Assembly: GCA_934153805.1 (NCBI GenBank)
Contig: CAKPFO010000009.1
Coordinates: 1-37,919, forward strand
Reading direction: 5' to 3'
Source of the DNA: an uncultured Clostridia bacterium
Lineage (GTDB): Bacteria; Bacillota; Clostridia; TANB77; CAG-508
Length of the DNA stretch: 37,919 bases
A program made the position numbers and the translations under genes. The notes beneath the pieces were generated by a model, which worked only from the letters and a program-made list of their open reading frames with translations, did not search any database and was not told where the DNA came from. Shown one piece after another: positions 1-7,770 of the stretch; the stretch's first letter is position 1, and each line of letters starts with the position of its first letter.

Positions 1-77
1 GGCGAAGTAGCTCAGTTGGCTAGAGCATCCGGTTCATACCCGGCAGGTCATGTGTTCGAATCACATCTTCGCTACCA
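1..77 (+). tRNA. tRNA-Met (CAT anticodon)
   Basis: A complete cloverleaf can be folded: acceptor stem 1-7 with 67-73, D-stem 10-13/23-26, anticodon loop 33-39 with CAT at 35-37, T-stem 50-54/62-66, and an encoded CCA end at 75-77. The acceptor starts with a G-U pair rather than the mismatch typical of initiator tRNA, and the anticodon stem lacks the three-GC signature of initiators. It is therefore most likely elongator tRNA-Met. A CAT anticodon could also be a lysidine-modified tRNA-Ile, which cannot be excluded from sequence alone. Confidence 0.95.
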
Positions 78-80
78 GTA

Positions 81-108
81 AAAAAGTCCATTTGCGGACT
101 TTTTTTAT
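81..108 (+). terminator. Rho-independent terminator after tRNA-Met
   Basis: The stem AAAAAGTCC/GGACTTTTT is followed by a T-run, starting a few bases after the tRNA CCA end. Confidence 0.85.
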
Positions 109-154
109 TGTAATTTTTTTTAGAATGTATGAAACGATATTTTTTTACATAGGC

Positions 155-199
155 AATAAAAAATAAACCATTCTGCTTTTGACCGAGTGAATGGTTTAT
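155..199 (-). terminator. Terminator of the dnaG-sigA unit
   Basis: Read on the minus strand, an 11-bp stem (ATAAACCATTC with its complement) with a 15-nt loop is followed by TTTTTTATTG. It serves sigA and the candidate small RNA alike. Confidence 0.8.
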
Positions 200-239
200 A
201 TCTTTTACTTTTCAACCACTTTCGTGGCTCTCATTTTCT
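155..239 (-). ncRNA. Antitoxin-like small RNA downstream of sigA
   Basis: A -10 box TATAAT (246-251, minus strand) is followed by a short RNA of about 85 nt: first a CCAC...GTGG hairpin (214-226), then a second hairpin with ACCATTC/GAATGGT arms (163-173, 189-199) ending in a U-run. Promoter region, order of hairpins and bases such as ATAGAAAATGAGA are shared with the antitoxin RNA at 13680-13760. The -35 (ATGAAT) is weak. I see no toxin ORF on the opposite strand, so this may be an orphan paralogue. It may also simply be the sigA 3' end and terminator. Confidence 0.5.
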
Positions 240-265
240 ATTTTTATTATACATAGATTCTTATA

Positions 266-1477
266 TTAATTCATATAATCTCTTAATTTTTTAGAACGTG
301 ATGGATGTCTCAATTTTCTTAAAGCTTTTGCTTCTATTTGTCTAATTCTTTCACGTGTTACCATGAATTCTTTTCCTACCTCTTCCAAAGTTCTTGCTTT
401 TCCATCTTCTAGTCCAAATCTTAACTTTAATACTTTAGCTTCCCTTGGAGTTAGTGTTTCCATTACCTCTTCTAATTGTTCTTTTAATAATGTATATGCT
501 GCAGAATCTTGTGGTGCTGGACTATCATCATCTTGTATAAAGTCTCCTAAATGGCTATCATCTTCTTCACCAATAGGTGTTTCTAAAGATACTGGGTCTT
601 GTGCTATTTTTTGAATTTCCATTACCTTTTCTACTGGTATTTCCATTTCTTTTGCAATTTCTTCTGGGCTAGGCTCACGACCTAATTGTTGTAATAAATG
701 TCTTGATGTACGGATTAATTTATTTATAGTTTCTACCATGTGTACTGGTATTCTTATTGTTCTTGCTTGATCTGCAATAGCTCTTGTTATTGCTTGTCTA
801 ATCCACCATGTTGCATATGTGCTAAACTTAAATCCTTTTGTATAATCAAATTTTTCAACTGCTTTTATTAGTCCCATGTTTCCTTCTTGTATCAAGTCTA
901 AGAATAACATTCCTCTACCTACATACTTTTTAGCAATACTTACTACTAGTCTTAAGTTTGATTCTGCTAATTTTTGTTTAGCAGCTTCATCTCCTTCTAA
1001 TACTTTCTTTGCAAGTTCTAATTCTTCGTCATAGCTAAGAAGAGGGATTCTTCCTATTTCTCTTAAGTACATTCTTACTGGGTCATCAACATTAATTCCA
1101 TCTATCCCTGCAGTTAAATCTATATCTTCTAACTTTATATCTTCTACTTCTTCTAAGTCCTCAATATTTGGTTCTTCTAATTCGTCTTGTAATAAGTCTA
1201 CTCCTAATTCTTCAAAAGCATCAAATACTTTGTCTAGTTGCTCTGGATTTGTCTCTTCTAATTGATTAGCAAGTTCTCCATAAGTCATTTTTCCATTGCT
1301 TTTCTTTGCTTTTTCTATTATTTCATTTACTTTTTTGTCTGTGCTTTCGTCTTTCTTTTCTTCTTTTATATTTGTATCTTTTGCAGTTTCTTTTTTCGCT
1401 GTTTTACTTGCTATTTTTTTTGTTTCTTCTTTTTCTTGTATTTCGTCTTTTATTTCCTCATTTTCAGCTTTTTTCAC
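266..1477 (-). CDS. sigA: RNA polymerase primary sigma factor SigA/RpoD
   Basis: This is the housekeeping sigma-70 factor that directs core RNA polymerase to -35/-10 promoters. The 403 residues show a Lys/Glu-rich N-terminal extension (about 1-60), a region 1.1-like acidic segment, region 1.2 with DPVRMYLREIG near 131, region 2 with the core-binding and -10 recognition stretch (LDLIQEGNMGLIKAVEKFDY, then FSTYATWWIRQAI), region 3, and region 4.2 with EEVGKEFMVTRERIRQIE near the C-terminus. The start is GTG at 1475-1477, preceded by GGAGGG. The ribosome binding site overlaps the end of dnaG, only 12 bp upstream, so the two are translationally linked as in the macromolecular synthesis operon. 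Length and motifs are typical of clostridial primary sigma factors. Confidence 0.98.
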   Translation of the reverse strand: MKKAENEEIKDEIQEKEETKKIASKTAKKETAKDTNIKEEKKDESTDKKVNEIIEKAKKSNGKMTYGELANQLEETNPEQLDKVFDAFEELGVDLLQDELEEPNIEDLEEVEDIKLEDIDLTAGIDGINVDDPVRMYLREIGRIPLLSYDEELELAKKVLEGDEAAKQKLAESNLRLVVSIAKKYVGRGMLFLDLIQEGNMGLIKAVEKFDYTKGFKFSTYATWWIRQAITRAIADQARTIRIPVHMVETINKLIRTSRHLLQQLGREPSPEEIAKEMEIPVEKVMEIQKIAQDPVSLETPIGEEDDSHLGDFIQDDDSPAPQDSAAYTLLKEQLEEVMETLTPREAKVLKLRFGLEDGKARTLEEVGKEFMVTRERIRQIEAKALRKLRHPSRSKKLRDYMN

Positions 1478-1489
1478 AAATAATCCCTC

Positions 1490-3271
1490 CTATTTTATTT
1501 TAGCTAATTTTATAATGATTTCATTTAGCATATTTTCTAATTGTTCGCTTTCTTCTCGCCCTAAATCATTTCTTTCTAGTTGTTTAATAATTTCATTTCT
1601 TTCTTTTAGCATTCTTTCTTTTAAATATGTATTTACAACATCATCCACACATTTTTTCACTTCATTTATTTCGAAATCATATGCTAATATCCACGAAAGC
1701 TCATTAACTACCTCTTGTTCTTCAAACCAATTCACTATATTTTCTGTATTAATATTTCCTTTTTCGTACTGTTCATACAATTTTTTTAAAATCTTAATAT
1801 TAATTTCGTTTTTAAAATCACTTATATCTATATTATTTTTAATTTTTTGATATGCTTCATTTGGATAATTTATTAATAAATATATAACTAATTTTTCTCT
1901 TTTATCAGTTTGTTCATTTGTAATGTTTTTTTCTGGTTGTTCTAAACGTGGTTTAGCTCTTTCAAGTATTTTGTTTCCTACTGTATTAGAATTTTCTAAT
2001 TTACTTATTTCAGCATATATAGCTTCTTTAGAAATTTGATATTCCTTCTGAATTTTATCTATATATACTTCTCTTTCTATTTCATTATTAATTTTTGATA
2101 GTACTTTTGCAATTTCCTTCAAAAATTTTATCTTGTCATTTGCATTTTCTATATTTAAATTTTGTCTTAAGTTTTTAATTTTAAATTCAACTAAAGATAT
2201 TGATTTTTCGACTTGCTTTTCAAATCTCTCTGGTCCATATTTAACTACAAATTCGTCTGGGTCTTTTGCACCTTCTATTTGTAATATTCGCACATCACAC
2301 CCAAGATTTTGTAATATCTCTAATCCTCTTAAAGTTGCAGCTTGTCCAGCTCCATCAGAATCATATCCTATAATTACTTGTTCACTACTTTTTCGTAATA
2401 ATCTTCCTTGCGCTTCTGTCATCGCTGTTCCTAATGATGCCACTGCATACGATATTCCTCTTTGATGTAATGATACTGCATCCATATATCCTTCTACTAT
2501 AAGAATTTTCTTTAGCTCACCTTTTTTAGCTACATTTAAGCCATATAGATGCCTTCCCTTACTGTACACTATATTTTCTGGTGAATTTATATATTTAGGT
2601 TTACTATCATCTAACACCCTACCACCAAAAGCAATTACTCTGCCTCTAACGTCTTGTATAGGGAACATTAATCTATTTCTAAATCTATCTATAAATTTGC
2701 CATCTTGTGTTTTGTTAACTAAACTAGATGCTAAAATTTCTTCTTCTGTAAAACCACTTGCCTTTAGTTTAGTATATAGTTCATTAAAGTTTCCTGAATA
2801 TCCTATTAAAAAATTCTTTAAAGCATTGTTGTCTAATCTTCTCTTCTTTACATATTCTTGAGCAGGCTTTGCTGTAGGTTTGTATAAATTCTCATGATAG
2901 AATTCTGCCGCAATCTTATTTATTTCATATACTTTAGATTTTAAAAGTGCCGTCTTGCTGTCTCCATCATTTTCTAATACTGGTAGTTCAACTCCAGATT
3001 TTTCTGCTAGCATTTCTAGAGTTTCTTTAAAACTTAAGTTTTCAATTTTGCTAACAAAATGAAAAACATTTCCACCTACTCCGCATCCAAAGCAGTGAAA
3101 TATCTGTTTATCTGGTGATACAGAAAAAGAAGGTGACTTTTCTTTATGGAATGGACATAGTCCAAAAAAGTTTCTGCCACTTCTTTTTAGTACAACATAT
3201 TGTGATATGACATCGACAATATCGTTTCTATTTCTAATTTCATCAATTAATTCATCACTATATCGTGCCAT
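1490..3271 (-). CDS. dnaG: DNA primase DnaG
   Basis: Primase synthesises RNA primers for lagging-strand replication and works with DnaB helicase. The 593 residues contain the N-terminal CHC2 zinc finger (C39, H42, C60, C63), the catalytic core, and a TOPRIM domain with the invariant Glu in ILIVEGYMDA (about 254-263) and the metal-binding IIGYDSDGAGQAA near 297. A Lys/Glu-rich helicase-interaction tail follows. The gene starts at ATG in ATGGCACGATATAG, with an AAAGG ribosome binding site, and is directly upstream of sigA. Length fits the family. Confidence 0.98.
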   Translation of the reverse strand: MARYSDELIDEIRNRNDIVDVISQYVVLKRSGRNFFGLCPFHKEKSPSFSVSPDKQIFHCFGCGVGGNVFHFVSKIENLSFKETLEMLAEKSGVELPVLENDGDSKTALLKSKVYEINKIAAEFYHENLYKPTAKPAQEYVKKRRLDNNALKNFLIGYSGNFNELYTKLKASGFTEEEILASSLVNKTQDGKFIDRFRNRLMFPIQDVRGRVIAFGGRVLDDSKPKYINSPENIVYSKGRHLYGLNVAKKGELKKILIVEGYMDAVSLHQRGISYAVASLGTAMTEAQGRLLRKSSEQVIIGYDSDGAGQAATLRGLEILQNLGCDVRILQIEGAKDPDEFVVKYGPERFEKQVEKSISLVEFKIKNLRQNLNIENANDKIKFLKEIAKVLSKINNEIEREVYIDKIQKEYQISKEAIYAEISKLENSNTVGNKILERAKPRLEQPEKNITNEQTDKREKLVIYLLINYPNEAYQKIKNNIDISDFKNEINIKILKKLYEQYEKGNINTENIVNWFEEQEVVNELSWILAYDFEINEVKKCVDDVVNTYLKERMLKERNEIIKQLERNDLGREESEQLENMLNEIIIKLAKIK

Positions 3272-3294
3272 TTTATCAACCTTTCTTTACCATA

Positions 3295-3355
3295 TTTATA
3301 TTATTCGACACAATAGACATAAATCCTTCTTTTATGTAACACAAATGACATAAAT
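3295..3355 (-). promoter_or_regulatory. Candidate dnaG promoter with paired 17-bp direct repeats
   Basis: On the minus strand a TTTATG -35 (3318-3323) and TATAAA -10 (3295-3300) are 17 bp apart. Two near-identical 17-mers (ACACAATAGACATAAAT at 3308-3324 and ACACAAATGACATAAAT at 3339-3355) are spaced 31 bp, about three helical turns, and the first covers the -35. This looks like a tandem operator, but no regulator can be named. Confidence 0.45.
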
Positions 3356-3375
3356 ATTTTGTCTATTAAGCAACT

Positions 3376-3413
3376 AAAAGACGACTATTTTCCTAAGTCG
3401 CCTTTACTTTTTT
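3376..3413 (-). terminator. Terminator after the CarD-like gene
   Basis: On the minus strand, the 7-bp stem GGCGACT/AGTCGTC with a 9-nt loop is followed by TTTTAGTT. The plus strand also carries a T-run after the stem. Confidence 0.65.
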
Positions 3414-3419
3414 TACTAT

Positions 3420-3992
3420 TTATACATTTGTTGTTCCATCGAAAGGAATAAATTTTTTGACTATATCTTTTCCTATTTCTGGAGTTTGTTCATTACATCC
3501 TTTATATTCTTCAAATGAATTTGTTATTTTATTTTCTACTAAGTTTTCAACCTCTTCTTGTGAAGCATGTTCTGCTAGAACTAATTCACTTACTAATATT
3601 TGTTTAGCGTTGTTAAGCATTTTCTTTTCACCAGTAGATAAGCCTTTTTCTTTTTGTTTAAAAGCAAGATTTCTTACAACATCCGCAACTTCATAGATAT
3701 CTCCACTTTTCATTTTTTCCATATTATCTCTATATCTTTTATTCCAATTATTAGACATTTCTGTTTCATTTTCTTCTAATATTTCTAATACTTTACCTGC
3801 ATTTTCTTTATTAATTATATTTCTAACACCAATTTCTTCAGCTTTTGCTGTTGGAACCATAACTTTTACTTCTCCAGGCATTTTTATAATGTAATATGCT
3901 TGTTTTTCTCCTAATATATCTTTCTCCTCTATTGCATCTATTGTTCCAGCTCCATGCATTGGATATACTATTTTATCACCTACATTAAACAT
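3420..3992 (-). CDS. CarD/CdnL-family transcriptional regulator
   Basis: CarD-family proteins bind the RNA polymerase beta subunit through an N-terminal Tudor-like domain and stabilise open promoter complexes. The N-terminus MFNVGDKIVYPMHGAGTI is the family signature, followed by a helical DNA-binding C-terminal region (about 70-160) with the typical KYRDNMEKMKSGD-like segment. The true start is ATG at 3990-3992, 9 bp after GAAAGGAG; an in-frame TTG further upstream lies inside the ribosome binding site. The product is 190 residues, slightly longer than most members because of a C-terminal tail. It has its own strong promoter, so it is not simply part of the dnaG-sigA operon. Confidence 0.93.
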   Translation of the reverse strand: MFNVGDKIVYPMHGAGTIDAIEEKDILGEKQAYYIIKMPGEVKVMVPTAKAEEIGVRNIINKENAGKVLEILEENETEMSNNWNKRYRDNMEKMKSGDIYEVADVVRNLAFKQKEKGLSTGEKKMLNNAKQILVSELVLAEHASQEEVENLVENKITNSFEEYKGCNEQTPEIGKDIVKKFIPFDGTTNV

Positions 3993-4074
3993 GTAAGACA
4001 CTCCTTTCAACGCTAAATTTTAATTGTATGTAAGTTAAGAAAGGTTTCGATTCTCTTTTTCAACCACTGCTTAT

Positions 4075-4103
4075 ATTATACAACAAATTTTGGTAAAAGT
4101 CAA
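4075..4103 (-). promoter_or_regulatory. SigA-type promoter of the CarD-like gene
   Basis: On the minus strand, TTGACT (4098-4103) and TATAAT (4075-4080) are separated by exactly 17 bp. It gives a 5' UTR of about 75 nt before the ATG at 3992. Confidence 0.85.
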
Positions 4104-4141
4104 AAGATTTTCCAATATTTTTTTCTTATATTTTGTAACAA

Positions 4142-4801
4142 TTATGACTCTTTTGCCCATATAACTAATCTCTTTGAAGCATCAGATGTACAAGTTGAAA
4201 GTGATATTTCTCTTTTGCCTTGTGTATCTCTTGAAGCATACTCAAAATCTGTATCTGTTGTTAAATATTTATTTGTTATTGTGTATTCTACTTTATTTCC
4301 ATATGAATCTGTTATATATATTTTGTCTCCTAATTCCAATTTTTTATTGTTTCCAAAAAATCCACCATTTCTATAATTATGTCCAGCTATAACTGTATTT
4401 CCAATTTGATTTAAACCTGGTCCATATAACATAACTATAGCTCTATCCATAGCATCTGTAGAAATATCATCTACTATTGGATATTTTACCTTTGTTTTTG
4501 GTATTTGGATTGTTCCTATTACATTGTATCCTTTATATTTTACTGTTGATGTCTTATTTGTATTATTATTATTATTGCTTGGGGTTTCAACCGTAGTATT
4601 AGTTACCTCGTACACAGTATTTTCGTCATCTACAGCAACTACTATTATTTGATTTTCAAATTCATCAACTGTTTTAGCAGCATCTTTTGCTATAAGATAA
4701 TTTGAAATATAATCATATGCTAAATATCCTACTAAACCAATTACCACTATTGATATTACTACTAATAATATAGAAAAAAATCTTCTTCCACCATTAACCA
4801 T
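4142..4801 (-). CDS. Membrane-anchored sortase (class D/E-like), copy 1
   Basis: Sortases are cysteine transpeptidases that attach surface proteins to the cell wall or polymerise pilins outside the membrane. An N-terminal membrane segment (FSILLVVISIVVIGLVGYLA) is followed by a linker and the sortase beta-barrel. The catalytic His is in AGHNYRNGGFF, the Cys in LSTCTSD, and the Arg near the C-terminus in KRLVIWAKES. I chose the ATG at 4799-4801, 7 bp after GGAAGG; upstream in-frame ATGs have poor spacing. The product is 219 residues. It lies head-to-tail with a second sortase, and no LPXTG substrate is encoded in this window. The subclass call is tentative. Confidence 0.92.
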   Translation of the reverse strand: MVNGGRRFFSILLVVISIVVIGLVGYLAYDYISNYLIAKDAAKTVDEFENQIIVVAVDDENTVYEVTNTTVETPSNNNNNTNKTSTVKYKGYNVIGTIQIPKTKVKYPIVDDISTDAMDRAIVMLYGPGLNQIGNTVIAGHNYRNGGFFGNNKKLELGDKIYITDSYGNKVEYTITNKYLTTDTDFEYASRDTQGKREISLSTCTSDASKRLVIWAKES

Positions 4802-4857
4802 TTTCATTCCTTCCCTGAAATACAATATTTTGTATCTCAAAAATATATCTTATTTAT

Positions 4858-4896
4858 TAGAAAGTGAGCGACATAAAACTTTGCCACTCACTATAT
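4858..4896 (-). terminator. Stem-loop between the two sortase genes
   Basis: A 10-bp stem (AGTGAGTGGC with GTCGCTCACT, two wobble pairs) lies between the sortase genes. The trailing T-run on the minus strand is weak, so it may be a partial terminator or an RNA-stabilising structure. Confidence 0.5.
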
Positions 4897-4910
4897 TTTT
4901 GTTATATTTT

Positions 4911-5579
4911 TTAACTTTCTCTTGCATAAATTACTAATCTGCTCTTTGTATCATCTGTACAAGTTACTAATGTAACTTCTCTTTTTCCTTCAGTGTCTCT
5001 TTCCATATAACCAGAATCTTCTGGTGATGTTGTATATGTATTATAAATTGTATATTCTAACTTAGTTCCTTTTTCGTCTGTAATATATACTTTATCCCCA
5101 TTAGATAAGTTTTTATTATTAGAGAAAAATGTTCCATTTCTATAGTTGTGTCCTATAATAATTGTGTTTCCTACTTTATTTAATCCAGGTCCACCATTAA
5201 TAGCAACTGATTGCTCTATAGCATCTTTGCTGGCATCTTTTAATACAGGATATTTTAATTCAGTCTTTGGAATTTCTATTGTTCCTACTGTTGGAAATCC
5301 ATTAAATGTATTGTCTGAAGTAGATCCTCCATTAACTTGCTCATTTTTTATATTTACTTCTACATTTTCTATTTCTGTATTTTGAACTGTGTTTTGTGTT
5401 TCATTTTTTAGCTCACCATTTACGCTTCCTTCAAATCTATCGGCTGCGTTTTGAGCATCATTATTTATTTTGGTATTTTTTATATAATCTACTGTAAAAA
5501 ATATAAGTGTTCCTATTATAACTACTATTAAAACTACTAAAGCTACTGTAAGTGCTTTTCCAAATCTACCTTCAAACAT
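4911..5579 (-). CDS. Membrane-anchored sortase (class D/E-like), copy 2
   Basis: This is a paralogue of the downstream sortase with the same layout: an N-terminal membrane helix (ALTVALVVLIVVIIGTLIFF), an Asn/Glu-rich stalk, and a sortase domain with His in IIGHNYRNGTFF, Cys in LVTCTDD and Arg in SRLVIYARES. The start is ATG at 5577-5579, preceded by AAAGGAGGA; a further ATG upstream lies before that ribosome binding site and is unlikely to be used. The product is 222 residues. The GxFFxNNK loop and overall similarity suggest recent duplication. Its substrate is unknown. Confidence 0.92.
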   Translation of the reverse strand: MFEGRFGKALTVALVVLIVVIIGTLIFFTVDYIKNTKINNDAQNAADRFEGSVNGELKNETQNTVQNTEIENVEVNIKNEQVNGGSTSDNTFNGFPTVGTIEIPKTELKYPVLKDASKDAIEQSVAINGGPGLNKVGNTIIIGHNYRNGTFFSNNKNLSNGDKVYITDEKGTKLEYTIYNTYTTSPEDSGYMERDTEGKREVTLVTCTDDTKSRLVIYARES

Positions 5580-5653
5580 ATTTATATCCTCCTTTGTTTT
5601 CATATATCTTTATTATAACATATAAAATATCTTTTTTCTACAAAAAGTTAATT

Positions 5654-6958
5654 TTATTTTGTAATTTTAGCTATTAAATCATATTCGTTTGTATCAACAA
5701 TTTCACATTCTACGAATTTTCCTTCTAAAGCCTTATCTACCATTTCTATATAAACAAGTCCATCTATGTCTGGTACATCCATATAGCTTCTTCCTACATA
5801 ATATTTTCCATCAAATGTTTTTGTTTCTACTAAAACTTCTAATTTTCTTCCTATTTGTTTTTTCAAGTTTTCTTTTGATATTTCCTGTTGTAATTTCATA
5901 ATTTTATTGTACCTAGCTTTTTTAGTTTGAGGATGTACTTGATTTGGCATCATTTCCGCTGGTGTTCCTTCCTCTTTTGAATAACTAAATGCTCCTAATC
6001 TTTCAAACTTTGCTTCTTTTACAAAATCATAAAGTTCTTCAAAATCTTCATTTGTTTCCCCTGGAAATCCTACCATAACGGTTGTTCTTATTATTACATT
6101 TGGTATTTCTTTTCTTAATTTTTCTATAATTTTTCTTATACTCTTTCCATCACTTTTTCTATTCATTCTTTTTAAAACATTGTCTGATATATGTTGAATT
6201 GGTATGTCAAAGTATTTACATATTTTTTCTTCTTTTTTTACAACATCTATCAGTTCTTGAGTTATGGTTTCTGGATATGAATATAAAAATCTTATCCATT
6301 TTATTCCTTCAATTTCACATAGTTTGCTTAAAAGTTCTGCAAGCATTGGTTTTCCGTATATGTCTATTCCATATTTAGTAGTATCTTGTGCTATTACAAC
6401 TATCTCTTTATAGCCTTCTTTTGCAAGTTTCTCCGCTTCTTCTAATATATCTTCCATTTTTCTACTTACAAATGGACCTCTTATTTTTGGTATTGCACAA
6501 TATGTACAATAATTGCTACATCCTTCGGCAATTCTTAAATATGCAAAGTTTTCACCTGTTGTAATTACTCTGTCTAAAAAGTCTAAGTTTTCCTTTTTTG
6601 TACCTTCTGGCTTTATTACTTGTTCTATCTGCTCCCAAATAGTATCATAAGATTTATATTTTATCCATAAATCAACTTCTGGAATTGCTTTTTCTAGTTC
6701 TTCTTTAAATCTTTGTACCAAGCATCCCATTACTATTAAATATTTGCATCTTTTCTTTTTATACTCTGCCATTTCTAAAATAGTGTTTATAGCTTCTTCT
6801 TGTGCAGAGGCTATAAATCCACAAGTATTTATTACTAATATATCTGCATTTTCTGGGTTATTTACTACTTTATAATTATTTTCTTTAAATAGCCCTATTG
6901 TCATTTCTGTATCTACTAAATTCTTACTACATCCTAAATGTATAAATCCTACGTTCAT
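5654..6958 (-). CDS. rimO: Ribosomal protein uS12 methylthiotransferase RimO
   Basis: RimO is a radical-SAM enzyme that adds a methylthio group to a conserved aspartate of ribosomal protein S12. The N-terminal UPF0004 domain begins MNVGFIHLGCSKNLVDTE and carries three cluster-binding cysteines (C10, one in NTCGF, one in MGCLVQ). The radical-SAM triad is in EGCSNYCTYCAIP (about 152-164), and a TRAM domain is at the C-terminus. The SKNLVDTE signature separates RimO from MiaB and MtaB. At 434 residues it is of normal length. The ribosome binding site is GAAAGGAAT before ATG 6958. Confidence 0.96.
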   Translation of the reverse strand: MNVGFIHLGCSKNLVDTEMTIGLFKENNYKVVNNPENADILVINTCGFIASAQEEAINTILEMAEYKKKRCKYLIVMGCLVQRFKEELEKAIPEVDLWIKYKSYDTIWEQIEQVIKPEGTKKENLDFLDRVITTGENFAYLRIAEGCSNYCTYCAIPKIRGPFVSRKMEDILEEAEKLAKEGYKEIVVIAQDTTKYGIDIYGKPMLAELLSKLCEIEGIKWIRFLYSYPETITQELIDVVKKEEKICKYFDIPIQHISDNVLKRMNRKSDGKSIRKIIEKLRKEIPNVIIRTTVMVGFPGETNEDFEELYDFVKEAKFERLGAFSYSKEEGTPAEMMPNQVHPQTKKARYNKIMKLQQEISKENLKKQIGRKLEVLVETKTFDGKYYVGRSYMDVPDIDGLVYIEMVDKALEGKFVECEIVDTNEYDLIAKITK

Positions 6959-7071
6959 TTTTTATTCCTTTCTACTAATATTTATTTTAACTTCATAATA
7001 TATTTTATAGTCGACACCTTAAATAGCTTGAGCTAGAATATATTATAAAATTGAATAATATACTTATATTT

Positions 7072-7104
7072 TAAGGGAATATCAAAATAAAGATATTCCC
7101 TTAT
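7072..7104 (-). terminator. Terminator after the kinase-like gene
   Basis: The perfect 12-bp stem TAAGGGAATATC/GATATTCCCTTA with an 8-nt A/T loop lies just downstream of the stop codon at 7112. It has A/T-rich flanks on both sides, so it could act on either strand. Confidence 0.65.
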
Positions 7105-7111
7105 TTAAGCA

Positions 7112-7687
7112 TTACTTCAAATATTCTCCAAAATATTTTTGAATATTCTCCTCGAACACTGCTTCATCATCATTTGCCAATCGAACGACTTTAATATTTT
7201 TAGCCTGTCTTTCTACTTCATCTGCCATTTTCAAGTATTCTCTTTGCTGCATAATGCTTGACTGTGCCTCAAACTTTTGATATTGATGCTTTTGCCTTTT
7301 TATTCTTTGTTCATATAACTCCTCATCTTTCAAGTATAAAATAACAAGATACACATCATAGTTTTCTATGTTTTTCATGTTATCCAACTTTTGAAGCAAG
7401 CTATTATATGTTTCACTAAAAGAATGTTTATTGTAGCCAAGTCTTGAGTATATTTCATTTGTAAAAAACGTTCTGTCAAATATCATATTAATATCTGTGC
7501 AGTTTTCCATATACTCTATAAGTTTCTCATACTTTACTCTTATTTTTTTGAGTCCAGTTTCTGTCTTGTCCTTTATTCCTGACAAGCTATGTAAGTCTGT
7601 TGCTGCCATGTGTTCTCTTAAGTATCTTGTAAATGTTGACTTTCCAACTCCTTGAGGTCCTTCTACAATAATGATAACATCCTTCAT
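7112..7687 (-). CDS. Deoxynucleoside/thymidylate kinase-like P-loop protein
   Basis: The 191-residue protein begins with a Walker A motif, VEGPQGVGKST (about 8-18), followed by a mid-protein FDRTFFTNEIYSRLGY segment resembling the DR(S/T) motif of deoxynucleoside kinases. A basic lid-like EQRIKRQKHQYQKF region lies near 130. This fits the thymidylate/deoxynucleoside kinase fold, phosphorylating a nucleoside or nucleotide with ATP. The exact substrate cannot be read from the sequence. The ribosome binding site AAAGGAG precedes ATG. It sits between rimO and mtaB with no obvious functional link. Confidence 0.7.
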   Translation of the reverse strand: MKDVIIIVEGPQGVGKSTFTRYLREHMAATDLHSLSGIKDKTETGLKKIRVKYEKLIEYMENCTDINMIFDRTFFTNEIYSRLGYNKHSFSETYNSLLQKLDNMKNIENYDVYLVILYLKDEELYEQRIKRQKHQYQKFEAQSSIMQQREYLKMADEVERQAKNIKVVRLANDDEAVFEENIQKYFGEYLK

Positions 7688-7770
7688 GTCTATTCTCCTT
7701 TCAATTGTAAGAAAACAAGTTTAAAATTTTTCATGTTCAAAGTATATCATTCTTTTTTCCACTTTGCAAG

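Noticed and set aside
1..77. Initiator tRNA
   Set aside because: It lacks the first-pair mismatch and the GC-rich anticodon stem expected of tRNA-fMet.
4021..4080. The CarD-gene leader shares ATAAGCAG and GTGGTTGAAAA with the toxin leader and the orphan RNA
   Set aside because: The shared stretch is short and on the same strand, so it cannot pair; probably chance in AT-rich DNA.
7024..7035. The TAGCT-tg-AGCTA palindrome upstream of rimO
   Set aside because: It is too short to support as an operator or terminator.
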